Made by a program: the position numbers and the translations under genes. The notes beneath the pieces are model-generated. The model saw only the letters and a list, made by a program, of their open reading frames with translations, was not told the origin of the DNA and ran no database searches. Positions 1 through 7,849 of a stretch of DNA of 64,000 nt are shown piece after piece. The stretch covers positions 1 to 64,000 of the forward strand of contig JAJQGJ010000024.1 of the NCBI GenBank assembly GCA_021200565.1. Reading direction: 5' to 3'. Source of the DNA: Oscillospiraceae bacterium. Its GTDB lineage: Bacteria; Bacillota; Clostridia; Oscillospirales; Ruminococcaceae. Positions within the stretch are counted from its first letter, which is position 1, and every line of letters starts with the position of its first letter.

Positions 1-74
1 GATTCCTTCTTATTTTTCTTCTATTTTGCTATTGACTTTTTATAGCTGGTCTTTCCAAAAATGCTTATCCGTCT

Positions 75-103
75 ATTATACACCAAAATATTATTTATTT
101 CAA
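75..103 (-). promoter_or_regulatory. Leftward sigma-A-type promoter
   Basis: Read on the minus strand there is TTGAAA, a 17-base spacer and a perfect TATAAT. It points off the left edge, so a leftward gene probably begins before base 1. No coding sequence belonging to it is visible in the window. Confidence 0.6.
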
Positions 104-187
104 CCCCCAAGGCTGGGACAATAGTCCAAAGCTGTGTTCAAATAGTTACAAGTCGGTTACAACTGAGTGACAGTTTCAAAAACCTCA

Positions 188-216
188 TTGACAAGTCGGG
201 GTTCTGTTGGTAAAAT
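188..216 (+). promoter_or_regulatory. Sigma-A-type promoter of the pseudokinase gene
   Basis: TTGACA (188-193), a 17-base spacer and TAAAAT (211-216) lie about 58 bases before the ATG at 274. Apart from the two promoters, nothing else is seen in bases 1-273. Confidence 0.7.
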
Positions 217-273
217 AATATCATGTATCATTGTGGACTTCTATACTGAGGTCTGAAAGGAACGAATCAACTG

Positions 274-2055
274 ATGAGTGAATATAAAACGCTGTGTATG
301 GGCTGTATGGAGCCTTTGATGGAGGGTCAGGATGTCTGTCCGAATTGCGGACTGAGTGTCAATGCCGGAAATCTGCCCTCGTATCTCCAGCCCAAAACAG
401 TTCTGGATTCGAGATATATTGTAGGAAAACTTATCAAGAGTAACGGCGAGTCCGCCACCTATATAGGATACGACAACACAGAATCCCATAAGGTCACAAT
501 AAAGGAGTATATGCCTGATGTTCTCTGCCAGAGGGCTAAAGGCAGCACCGAGCTTATCGTCGATCAGAATTATGTCGTCAAGTATAAGAATTATATGTCC
601 GAGTTTGCTGAGCTGAATAAGTCTCTGGCAAGGCTCAGAACCATGTCCCATATCGTAGCGCCCACAGACATGTTCACGGCAAATAACACTGTCTATGCAG
701 TCTTCCCGAATGTTGAGGGAATAACCCTCAGGCAGTATCTGCAGGACAATGCCGGAGAGCTCACCTGGGATCAGGTCAAAAAGCTTTTTCCTCCGCTCTT
801 AACAACTCTGGCGTGCATACATAACGCCGGAATCCTGCACAGAGGAATCTGCCTTGATAACATCATCGTTACCGATAGAAATGAGCTCATGCTCACAGGC
901 TTTGCAATCCCTGAGATAAGAACCGCCAACACCGACCTGGCGCCCGAGCTTTATGACGGCTTCTCCGCTCCAGAGCAGTATTCAGCAAGCGAGTGGGAGG
1001 GCACATGGACGGATGTCTATGCAGTAGCAGCTGTCATGTACCGGCTTCTCACCGGCTGCATGCCTCCTGAGCCAATGTCAAGAATCGGCAATGACTCCCT
1101 CATGGAGCCTAACAAGATTAATCCTCATGTTCCTGCAAACGTTTCAAAGGTCATAACCCAGGCCATGCGCCTTTCCTGCGAGCAGAGAATCCAGACGATA
1201 ACCGATTTCGTAACGAAGCTTTTCGAGCAGCCGAGCTATATGACCCAGCTCCCGAGAGGCGCAACCCAGACAATTCCCATTCAGGATACCAATAAAGACA
1301 GGCGCAGCACAAGCGGCAGTAAAAAGAAGAAAAAGAAAAAGGGAAATGGCGGCAATATCGCAATGATAATCGGCGCAGTATTCCTTGTTGCGATAGTAGT
1401 TGCGGCGTTCTTAGCCCTTATCTCAATGCTTCTTCCTGACAATTCGAGCGGCACCGAGACAACGACAGCTTCAACCTACTCAACAACAGCTGCTCCTGTA
1501 ACAACTGCAGCAACCACTGAGGCGACAGAAGCAACCGATGCTACGACTGTCTCTTCCGAAGAAGCCGAAACCACCACTGCAACAAGCGGAACGCTCTTTG
1601 TAATGCCGAATCTTGTCGGAAAGAAGTACACCTCCGTTGCAGACAGCGAAACCTGGAAGGGAAGGCTCGAATTCGAGGTCATCTATGATTATTCCGACGA
1701 ATACGAGCGTGGAATCATCTATGACCAGGATATTCCCGGGGGCACCGACCTCTATCCCGTCACAACGGTCAAGCTCTATGTCAGCCAGGGTCTTGCAGTC
1801 GTTGAAATCCCCGACTATATGAATGACGACGGAACCAGAATGACAAAGGAAGAGTATGTAGCGCTTCTTGACGAACTCAACATCAAGTATGAGTGCCGTG
1901 ACCTCGAAACTCCTCTGGTGCTTTCCGGCTATGTCATGGACGTCTACTGCGCACAGACTGGCGAAGGTGTCGGCGGCGAGATAAATGTCAAGGATGGCAA
2001 CACTCTCTATGTCGATATATCGGTATTTTCACCTTTGGCTGATGCAGCCGGTTAG
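274..2055 (+). CDS. Zinc-ribbon, pseudokinase, PASTA membrane protein
   Basis: This 593-residue protein reads in order as an N-terminal zinc ribbon (Cys 8, 11, 22, 25), a Ser/Thr kinase-like fold (about 40-320), a Lys-rich stretch, one membrane helix (about 362-387), a Thr-rich linker and one clear plus one degenerate PASTA domain (about 440-590). PASTA domains in this family bind peptidoglycan fragments outside the cell. The ATP-binding Lys is kept (VTIKEY, Lys 77), but the catalytic HRD is HRG (189-191) and the Mg-binding DFG is TGF (208-210). I therefore read it as a pseudokinase sensor rather than an active PrkC/Stk1 enzyme. No PP2C phosphatase lies beside it, unlike typical prkC loci. 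A GAAAGGA ribosome site lies about 12 bases before the ATG, slightly far. It has its own promoter. Confidence 0.85.
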   Translation: MSEYKTLCMGCMEPLMEGQDVCPNCGLSVNAGNLPSYLQPKTVLDSRYIVGKLIKSNGESATYIGYDNTESHKVTIKEYMPDVLCQRAKGSTELIVDQNYVVKYKNYMSEFAELNKSLARLRTMSHIVAPTDMFTANNTVYAVFPNVEGITLRQYLQDNAGELTWDQVKKLFPPLLTTLACIHNAGILHRGICLDNIIVTDRNELMLTGFAIPEIRTANTDLAPELYDGFSAPEQYSASEWEGTWTDVYAVAAVMYRLLTGCMPPEPMSRIGNDSLMEPNKINPHVPANVSKVITQAMRLSCEQRIQTITDFVTKLFEQPSYMTQLPRGATQTIPIQDTNKDRRSTSGSKKKKKKKGNGGNIAMIIGAVFLVAIVVAAFLALISMLLPDNSSGTETTTASTYSTTAAPVTTAATTEATEATDATTVSSEEAETTTATSGTLFVMPNLVGKKYTSVADSETWKGRLEFEVIYDYSDEYERGIIYDQDIPGGTDLYPVTTVKLYVSQGLAVVEIPDYMNDDGTRMTKEEYVALLDELNIKYECRDLETPLVLSGYVMDVYCAQTGEGVGGEINVKDGNTLYVDISVFSPLADAAG

Positions 2056-2387
2056 AGCCTTAACCCAGTTCCAGCCGAGCCGGAAAATGCCAAGTGAAAA
2101 ATGCCGTAATATCCCGCATCAAATATGATTTTGTACAGAATATCGGCTTAATACGCACCTTTTTTTGGCGCGTATTTTGGCGTAAAATGATTGACATCTC
2201 GCTCGTAAAATGTTATTCTATAAGGAAGGACAGTTTTTGTGTAGCCGTGGCTGCATGTCGCTGTCACGCAATGCGAGATGCATATCAATAAAATCTTGTG
2301 ATTATATGAATATTTTCGCTGATTTTACTGAGCGCAGTCTGCATCGCTTAATATAAATTTGCTTTGAATTGTTTTGGAGGTACTTGT
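2056..2387. other. Intergenic region and pfkA leader
   Basis: This 332-base gap holds a stem AATACGC/GCGTATT (2150-2176), the pfkA promoter, and a roughly 165-base leader. The leader contains a hairpin TGCAT-TCGC/GCGA-ATGCA (2252-2282). The listed 65-codon ORF here has no ribosome site or recognisable content, so I do not call it. I do not recognise a known riboswitch class. Confidence 0.5.
2191..2219 (+). promoter_or_regulatory. pfkA promoter
   Basis: TTGACA (2191-2196), a 17-base spacer and TATTCT (2214-2219). It lies about 170 bases before the pfkA start, so the mRNA would carry a long leader. Confidence 0.7.
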
Positions 2388-3350
2388 ATGTCAAGAACAA
2401 TCGGAATACTAACAAGCGGAGGAGACGCTCCCGGAATGAACGCCGCAATTCGTGCGGTAGTAAGAGCTTCTATAGCCAAGGGCTTTAAGGCTGTCGGCAT
2501 CAGGAGAGGTTATCAGGGTCTTATCGACGGCGATATGTACGAAATGAACGCAAGAGACGTTTCGGATATTGTCCAGAGAGGTGGCACGATTCTCTACACT
2601 GCAAGAAGCAAGAAGTTCATGACCGAGGAAGGTCTTGATATAGCTAAGAATAACTGCGACAAGTTCGGAATCGACAGCCTGGTCTGCATCGGCGGCGACG
2701 GAACCTTCAGAGGCGCTCTTGACCTTTCTAAGAAAGGCGTAAAGTGCATCGGAATCCCCGGCACAATCGATAACGACATTGCCTGCACCGATTACACTAT
2801 CGGCTTCGACACCGCACTCAACACCGCACTCGGCATGATCGACAAGATCAAGGACACTGAAATGTCCCATAGCCGCTGCTCAGTAGTTGAGGTTATGGGC
2901 AGACGTGCTGGTCACATCGCTGTAAATGTCGGCGTAGCAACCGGAGCCACCGAGGTTATCACCGTCGAGAAGGAATTCAATCTTGCTGAGACATGCGCTA
3001 AGATGCTCGAGCAGAAGAAGACCGGCAAGCGTCACTTCGAGATAGTTGTCGCCGAGGGTGTCGGACATTCCGATGACATCGGTGCATACATCCAGGAGCA
3101 CACCGGAATCGAAACAAGAGTAACAGTACTTGGACATGTTCAGAGAGGCGGAGCACCTACATGTACTGACAGAGTCATGGCTGCAAGAATGGGCTGCTAT
3201 GCTGTTGACCTCCTTGCAAACGGTCTCACCAACAGAGTCGTTGCTCTCAAGAACGGTCATCTCGTTGATTATGATATAGTCGAAGCTCTCGGAATGAGGA
3301 AGAGCTATGATGAGCACTTACATAATCTTCTGAGCGACTTGTCTCTGTAA
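2388..3350 (+). CDS. pfkA: ATP-dependent 6-phosphofructokinase
   Basis: This cytoplasmic enzyme phosphorylates fructose 6-phosphate to fructose 1,6-bisphosphate in glycolysis. The N-terminus ILTSGGDAPGMNA is the classic PfkA glycine-rich opening. GGDGT (102-106) and PGTIDND (124-130) carry the Gly residues that mark the ATP-using rather than the pyrophosphate-using type. At 320 residues it is full length for the bacterial short form. The ORF track start at 2364 is eight codons too early; the ATG at 2388 follows GGAGG at the right distance. It is transcribed from its own promoter with a long leader. Confidence 0.95.
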   Translation: MSRTIGILTSGGDAPGMNAAIRAVVRASIAKGFKAVGIRRGYQGLIDGDMYEMNARDVSDIVQRGGTILYTARSKKFMTEEGLDIAKNNCDKFGIDSLVCIGGDGTFRGALDLSKKGVKCIGIPGTIDNDIACTDYTIGFDTALNTALGMIDKIKDTEMSHSRCSVVEVMGRRAGHIAVNVGVATGATEVITVEKEFNLAETCAKMLEQKKTGKRHFEIVVAEGVGHSDDIGAYIQEHTGIETRVTVLGHVQRGGAPTCTDRVMAARMGCYAVDLLANGLTNRVVALKNGHLVDYDIVEALGMRKSYDEHLHNLLSDLSL

Positions 3351-3365
3351 ATTTTCACTAACCCC

Positions 3366-3466
3366 AAAAGAGTAGAAAGCCGAGCGTTATAGTGCCACAG
3401 GAACGGGGAGTTGTCCTGCGGACGAAATGGTGTAGCCCTGCGGTTCGGTTTTCGCATCCCGCTTAT
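3366..3466 (+). promoter_or_regulatory. Tetrahydrofolate (THF-I) riboswitch
   Basis: The run contains the landmarks of the THF riboswitch as known from Eubacterium siraeum and Streptococcus mutans. These are GAGTAGA, then GAGCGTTA, a stem CAGGA/TCCTG closing a loop with GGGGAGTT, then GACGAA, GCGGT and GCATCC-CGCT at the 3' side. It stands directly before a folT-type transporter gene, the usual target of this class. The expected effect is reduced expression when folate is plentiful. The match is by eye, not by a covariance model. Confidence 0.85.
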
Positions 3467-3519
3467 CTGTGCACACAGTTTCTCATGAGAAATTTAAAAT
3501 TTCTCATTCGAAGCTGAAC

Positions 3520-3580
3520 AAGTTCGCAAGCGAACTTGCAGTTTTGCAAGCAAACCTGATGGTTTTGCAAGTGAATCTGA
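3520..3580 (+). repeat. Three imperfect 20-21 base repeats in the folT leader
   Basis: Three units of roughly TTYGCAAGYRAAYYTG begin at 3523, 3543 and 3564. The first forms a near-perfect hairpin, AAGTTCGCAAGCGAACTT (3520-3537). A second palindrome, TTTCTCATGAGAAA, lies just upstream at 3480-3493. These hairpins lie between the THF aptamer and the folT start. They could be part of its expression platform or an unrelated small repeat expansion. Confidence 0.55.
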
Positions 3581-3642
3581 GGAATGGCAAAAACAATAAT
3601 CCTTCTGCACTTGTAAGTAAAATAGTGTAGGAGGATTTTATT

Positions 3643-4422
3643 ATGAAAGGTTTTATTAATCTGTTCGTCCGCTCTGCAAAAGAGCTCAAAAGCGTCCGCA
3701 ATCTGTGCGTTATAGCCATGCTGATAGCTCTCGACCTGGTCCTGAAGCTGACAATAAGCATCAAGGTCTCTAACTATATGACCATTTCGTTTGCATTCAT
3801 CGCAATGGCGGCAATAGGCATGCTATATGGACCGACGGTTGGCTTCACAGCTGGAATGATAACCGACATTTTGGGCTACATCATCAAACCGGATGGTGCG
3901 TTTGATATAAGGTTCACGCTTATAGAAGCATTGGGCGGACTTCTCTATGGTCTTTTCCTCTATAACGCCAAAAATGACAAATGGCTTATAGTCAGAATCG
4001 TTTCGGCAAAGGCAACAGTAATCGTAATCTGCAACCTGCTCTTAACAAACTGGGCGATCTCCGCACTCTATGGAAGCGGCTTCATGGCGATTCTTCCTGC
4101 AAGAATCATAAAGAACTTAGCTCAGTTCCCAGTTGATGTGATACTTCTTTCAATCTTCCTGCCGCTGGTCCTGAAAGCCTACACAAGCGTCTTCAAGGGA
4201 GCGAGAACGGTTGATAAAGGCATCTTCAGCGATGAGAATTTTATGCACGGCATGACCTATGTTGTCTGCCTTCTGATTCTGCTCATCGGCTGCACCGGAA
4301 TTGCCGCACAGTATCTCAAGAATAAGTACGATAGCCAGAGCGACACAATAGAAGCTCAGCAGGAGGAAATCGACTATCTCTATGAGATACTTGAAATAGA
4401 AAAGCCTGTTGCAAAAGAATAA
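3643..4422 (+). CDS. folT: Folate ECF transporter S component (FolT family)
   Basis: This membrane protein would bind folate and, with the shared EcfA/EcfA'/EcfT module (not in this window), import it. About six hydrophobic helices follow the start RNLCVIAMLIALDLVLKL, and the pattern MLYGPTVGFTAGMITDILGY is typical of the FolT family. The THF riboswitch upstream supports the substrate. At 259 residues it is longer than usual for an S component. The last 65 residues add a further membrane helix (MTYVVCLLILLIGCTGIAA) and a short coiled coil rich in Glu and Gln. The ribosome site is AGGAGG. A hairpin terminator follows the stop. Confidence 0.85.
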   Translation: MKGFINLFVRSAKELKSVRNLCVIAMLIALDLVLKLTISIKVSNYMTISFAFIAMAAIGMLYGPTVGFTAGMITDILGYIIKPDGAFDIRFTLIEALGGLLYGLFLYNAKNDKWLIVRIVSAKATVIVICNLLLTNWAISALYGSGFMAILPARIIKNLAQFPVDVILLSIFLPLVLKAYTSVFKGARTVDKGIFSDENFMHGMTYVVCLLILLIGCTGIAAQYLKNKYDSQSDTIEAQQEEIDYLYEILEIEKPVAKE

Positions 4423-4460
4423 AAAAATCGTCGGGTTTCATTGCCCGACGAAATTTATTT
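4421..4460. terminator. Bidirectional terminator between convergent genes
   Basis: TCGTCGGG (4428-4435) pairs with CCCGACGA (4444-4451). A run of A precedes the stem and a T-rich run follows it, so it can end folT rightward and the minus-strand gene leftward. Confidence 0.85.
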
Positions 4461-4462
4461 AT

Positions 4463-4996
4463 TCAGAATTCATCAACCTCATACTCATACTCGCCACTCT
4501 CAAACTTGTGAAGATAAACCCTTCTTGCAATGATATAGGTGAGAATGCAGAGCGCAACCCAGAATACAGTTCCCAAAAGCGCATAAATTTCAAGCCTTTC
4601 GCTCACAAACGAGAGCCAGTAGCTGGTGAAATAGAGCTGAGTGATGGCGTCAACCGCACGCTCTTCCGTCAGATACCCTGCAACCACCGCAGGAATGTAA
4701 TAGACAATTCCGGTGACGAGCATAACGCAGGTGACAAAAAGAGGTCTGTAGCTTCTGTAAGCCGTGTGCCTCTTTGCGTCGTCCGCAAAAAGCATGATGA
4801 GCATGACTCCAGGAATAATGCAGGATATAAGGCTTAAAAGCTCAGTGTTGTTGTAGAGCTGAAGCCTCGGAATTATCGTCCCGACAACTCCTAAAACTGC
4901 AGTTCTTCCCATGATAATTCCGAAAACAGTTATCGCCCAGAACAGTCCGAACCGGCTGAGGCAGTATAATAAATCCTTGAGGGAATCTCTTTCCAT
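4463..4996 (-). CDS. Hypothetical four-helix membrane protein
   Basis: I do not recognise this 177-residue protein. It has four strongly hydrophobic segments (about 13-38, 50-70, 84-108 and 136-160) and a short acidic C-terminal tail ending EYEYEVDEF. No catalytic motif is visible. The start is well supported by AGGAGG seven bases before the ATG and by a promoter (5035-5063) just upstream. It is monocistronic, converging on folT with a shared terminator. The plus-strand 142-codon ORF over it is a shadow. Confidence 0.75.
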   Translation of the reverse strand: MERDSLKDLLYCLSRFGLFWAITVFGIIMGRTAVLGVVGTIIPRLQLYNNTELLSLISCIIPGVMLIMLFADDAKRHTAYRSYRPLFVTCVMLVTGIVYYIPAVVAGYLTEERAVDAITQLYFTSYWLSFVSERLEIYALLGTVFWVALCILTYIIARRVYLHKFESGEYEYEVDEF

Positions 4997-5034
4997 AAAA
5001 TATCCTCCTGAATGGGTAAAAGTTCTCCACCTAT

Positions 5035-5063
5035 ATTATCGTCCATTTCACCCGTTTTGTCAA
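5035..5063 (-). promoter_or_regulatory. Promoter of the minus-strand membrane protein
   Basis: On the minus strand there is TTGACA, a 17-base spacer and GATAAT. It lies about 40 bases upstream of the ATG at 4996. Confidence 0.75.
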
Positions 5064-5079
5064 GTGTTTTAGACATGAC

Positions 5080-5120
5080 AAAAGCGTCCCACCGTCTGAT
5101 AAGTGGGACGCTTTTGTTGT
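5080..5120 (-). terminator. Terminator after the Cys-rich peptide gene
   Basis: AAAAGCGTCCCAC (5080-5092) pairs perfectly with GTGGGACGCTTTT (5103-5115). Its position suits ending the minus-strand micropeptide transcript before the next minus-strand promoter. Confidence 0.8.
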
Positions 5121-5146
5121 TTTTACTTTACCCGAAGGGTGAAGTG

Positions 5147-5281
5147 TCAGCATCCGCAGCTGTTGCAGCTATTGCAGCTGTCGCAGCTTGAGCATCCGCA
5201 GTTTCCATTGCATGCAAAGAGAATGATGAGGATGAGGATGATAATCCACCAGTAGCCACTGAAGCATGATGAGCAGTTCAT
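5147..5281 (-). CDS. 44-residue Cys-rich membrane micropeptide
   Basis: This gene is too short for the ORF track. The translation opens MNCSSCFSGYWW, continues with one hydrophobic helix (about 10-23, Ile/Leu-rich) and ends in a tail of eight Cys in 21 residues, including SCDSCNSCNSCGC. In all there are 10 Cys in 44 residues. AAAGGAG lies seven bases before the ATG, and a strong terminator follows the stop, so I believe it is expressed. A short hairpin (AAGCAAG/CTTGCTT, 5307-5323) lies in its leader. I do not recognise a family. The periodic Cys tail could bind metal or form disulfides at the membrane face, and small Cys-rich spore proteins are another possibility; both are inferences. Confidence 0.7.
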   Translation of the reverse strand: MNCSSCFSGYWWIIILILIILFACNGNCGCSSCDSCNSCNSCGC

Positions 5282-5410
5282 AATCTGTCTCCTTTAAGAA
5301 TTATTAAAGCAAGCGTCTTGCTTATAGTTCAGTTTATTCGGAAGCAAGAAATGTGTTACTGGTTACTGTTTATTGTCCCACCGGCATATCTTTAGAATGT
5401 CGGTTTTGTA

Positions 5411-5440
5411 TTCGCAGTGTAAGACCGTCTGCGCTGCGAA
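5411..5440 (+). other. Hairpin upstream of the Clp-like gene
   Basis: TTCGCAGTG (5411-5419) pairs with CGCTGCGAA (5432-5440), with one G-T pair. It lies about 80 bases before the Clp-like start in a 238-base intergenic stretch. No CIRCE or CtsR heat-shock operator was seen here. Confidence 0.35.
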
Positions 5441-5519
5441 TCGCCGACGGCAAATGAATATTCAAGAAAAAACTGTCAAAGCTTGAAATAGAATATCAGA
5501 GATAGTGAGGCAAATTACA

Positions 5520-7841
5520 GTGACCAATTTTGATAGAGCATACCCCTCATCCGACTTCACCGACGAGGCGCTTGCAGCGATAAGACAGGCGATGAACTCA
5601 GCGATGGATTCAGGACACACCTACGTCGGCACCGAGCATCTCATACTGGCTTTTTTGAAGGATGAGAATTCCGCCAGCGAAATCCTTTCAAGCTTCGGCG
5701 TCAGCTATCAGGCTGTCAGTAAAAAGATATGCGAGCTTGCAGGAAAGGGAACCAAGCGCACAAGCCTTGATGTCGATTCGTTCACCCCCGCCGCAAAACG
5801 CTGCCTGAAATTCGCAAGAAAAACAGCGTCTGATCACGCCAGACCGAAAGCCGGAACCGAGCATATCCTCTATGCTATTTTAGGTCAGCAGAATTCGACA
5901 GCCGGCTGTATCCTGAGCGAGCTCACCGGCAACTCCTCCCGTATATTTGCCGCAACAGCAGACCTCATCGAGCGTGACAGCCGTGTTCAGTCTTCGTTTC
6001 ACCCGGAGCGCAAAGCTCCGAATCTCGAAAAGTTCGGTTTCGATATGGTCAGGAAAGCGAGCCTCGGCGAGTTCGATCCGTGCGCAATGCGTGATGCCGA
6101 GATCGAAAGAATTATCGGAATCCTGCTTCGACGCCAGAAAAACAATCCATGTCTCGTCGGTGAAGCAGGAGTCGGAAAAACCGCAGTCGTCGAAGCCCTT
6201 GCCGGGAGAATTGCCGATGGAAACGTCCCCGAACAGCTCAGGAATGTGAGAATATATTCACTCAGCCTGACGCAGCTTTTGGCGGGAGCGAAATACCGTG
6301 GCGATTTCGAGGAACGCCTGAAATACTGCATAGATGAAGCGGCAACCATCGACGGCATCATCTTATTCATCGACGAGATTCATATGCTCATAGGAGCAGG
6401 AGCGGCGGAGGGAGCAATCGACGCCGCAAATATCTTAAAGCCTATGCTTGCCCGAGGCGAAATCCGTGTAATCGGAGCCACAACCTTTGACGAATACCGC
6501 AAAACTATAGAAAAGGACAAAGCGCTTGACAGGAGATTTTCGCTGGTTCACATAAACGAGCCTGATGAAGAAACAGCCATCACGATGCTCACTCGCCTCA
6601 AACCAAGCTACGAGTCACACCATGGCGTCAGAATAACCGATGAAGCGGTAAGAAAGGCAGTCGAGCTTTCAAGCCGCTGTATTCCCGACAGATATTTGCC
6701 GGATAAGGCTATCGACATTCTGGACGAAGCCTGTTCATCTGTCAAGCTTAGCAGCTTTGCAAGAAGGCAGAGCATGAGAAAATCTGATAATGCGCTTGCC
6801 GGAATAACCGCAGAGGGACTGACAGAGCGCTATCTGAGCGAACTAAGCAGCCGCATATCCGTCCCGACGGTAACCGGCTCAGATATAGCAAGGTGCATAG
6901 CTTTACAGACTTCTGTTCCTGATGAACGGGAGATCATCACCGGCATCTCCCATATCGAAAGCGTTCTGAGGACCCGTGTCATAGGTCAGGACGAAGCCAT
7001 TGCAGAGGTCATAAACGCTCTCAGGCGTTCCGGCTCCGGACTCCGTGACAGAAGCCGCCCGATAGCAACTCTGATGTTTTCAGGACCCACAGGAGTAGGA
7101 AAGACCTCGCTTGCAAAAGCTGTGTGCGAAGCGCTATTCGGAAGTGATGACAAGCTCATCCGTCTTGACATGTCCGAATTCTCCGAGAAATACTCGCTTT
7201 CCAGACTCATCGGTTCTCCTCCCGGCTATGTCGGAAGCGAAAACGGCGGCGAGCTCACTGAAAGAGTCCGGAAGTCTCCATGTAGCGTAGTTCTCTTCGA
7301 CGAGCTTGAAAAAGCTGACCGTGATGTCATCTCGATACTTCTTCAGATTTGCGACAACGGCAGCCTCACCGACTCCCAGGGCAGACACGTCTCGTTCAGA
7401 AATACAATAGTAATCATGACTACAAATGTCATGAGCACTAAGTCGACATCCTGCGGCTTCATCCCAAGCGAAGGTTCAGACCGCACCGCTCTTGCAAGAC
7501 AGTTCTCAAGCGAGCTGATAAACCGAATCGATGCCGTCTGCTGCTTCAACCGGCTTTCAACAGAATCCTGCAAAGAGCTGACAAGGCAGATGCTTTTACA
7601 GCTGTCGAAGCGTGCATCTTCAGCCGGTGTCCGCCTCAGCTATTCCGACGGCATAGAGGATTTTATTCTCTTAAAATCATACACCCAGGAATTCGGTGCA
7701 CGGGAGCTAAGGCGTGTCATCATGACTGAAATTGAAAACCCTCTTGCCTATGAACTCTCAATAGGCAGAAGAGGGGAGCTCATGTGTGAAATAAATAACG
7801 GCAAGGCTCTTTTCAGAAGAAGCCTCACCGTTTCTGCATAA
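5520..7841 (+). CDS. ClpA/ClpC-type AAA+ unfoldase
   Basis: This is a two-ring Hsp100 ATPase that unfolds substrates, usually for ClpP. In order it has a Clp N repeat domain (about 10-150), AAA-1 with GEAGVGKT (about 214) and [12 protein letters not shown]-2 with GPTGVGKT (about 522) and [10 protein letters not shown], and a C-terminal D2-small domain. Little lies between the two AAA modules, so the ClpC/ClpB middle coiled coil is missing and the layout is ClpA-like. A candidate ClpP-docking tripeptide CGF sits where ClpA and ClpC have IGF/LGF. The ORF track begins at GTG 5505, but GAGG at 5507-5510 stands properly before the second GTG at 5520, which I prefer. No clpP, clpS, ctsR or mcsAB is nearby. 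Confidence 0.88.
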   Translation: MTNFDRAYPSSDFTDEALAAIRQAMNSAMDSGHTYVGTEHLILAFLKDENSASEILSSFGVSYQAVSKKICELAGKGTKRTSLDVDSFTPAAKRCLKFARKTASDHARPKAGTEHILYAILGQQNSTAGCILSELTGNSSRIFAATADLIERDSRVQSSFHPERKAPNLEKFGFDMVRKASLGEFDPCAMRDAEIERIIGILLRRQKNNPCLVGEAGVGKTAVVEALAGRIADGNVPEQLRNVRIYSLSLTQLLAGAKYRGDFEERLKYCIDEAATIDGIILFIDEIHMLIGAGAAEGAIDAANILKPMLARGEIRVIGATTFDEYRKTIEKDKALDRRFSLVHINEPDEETAITMLTRLKPSYESHHGVRITDEAVRKAVELSSRCIPDRYLPDKAIDILDEACSSVKLSSFARRQSMRKSDNALAGITAEGLTERYLSELSSRISVPTVTGSDIARCIALQTSVPDEREIITGISHIESVLRTRVIGQDEAIAEVINALRRSGSGLRDRSRPIATLMFSGPTGVGKTSLAKAVCEALFGSDDKLIRLDMSEFSEKYSLSRLIGSPPGYVGSENGGELTERVRKSPCSVVLFDELEKADRDVISILLQICDNGSLTDSQGRHVSFRNTIVIMTTNVMSTKSTSCGFIPSEGSDRTALARQFSSELINRIDAVCCFNRLSTESCKELTRQMLLQLSKRASSAGVRLSYSDGIEDFILLKSYTQEFGARELRRVIMTEIENPLAYELSIGRRGELMCEINNGKALFRRSLTVSA

Positions 7842-7849
7842 AGTTATAT

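Noticed and set aside
2094-2291. 65-codon plus-strand ORF between the pseudokinase and pfkA
   Set aside because: No ribosome site, no family-like content, and it spans the pfkA promoter.
4409-4837. 142-codon plus-strand ORF
   Set aside because: Shadow of the minus-strand membrane protein, which has a promoter, ribosome site and hydrophobic helices; it also starts inside folT.
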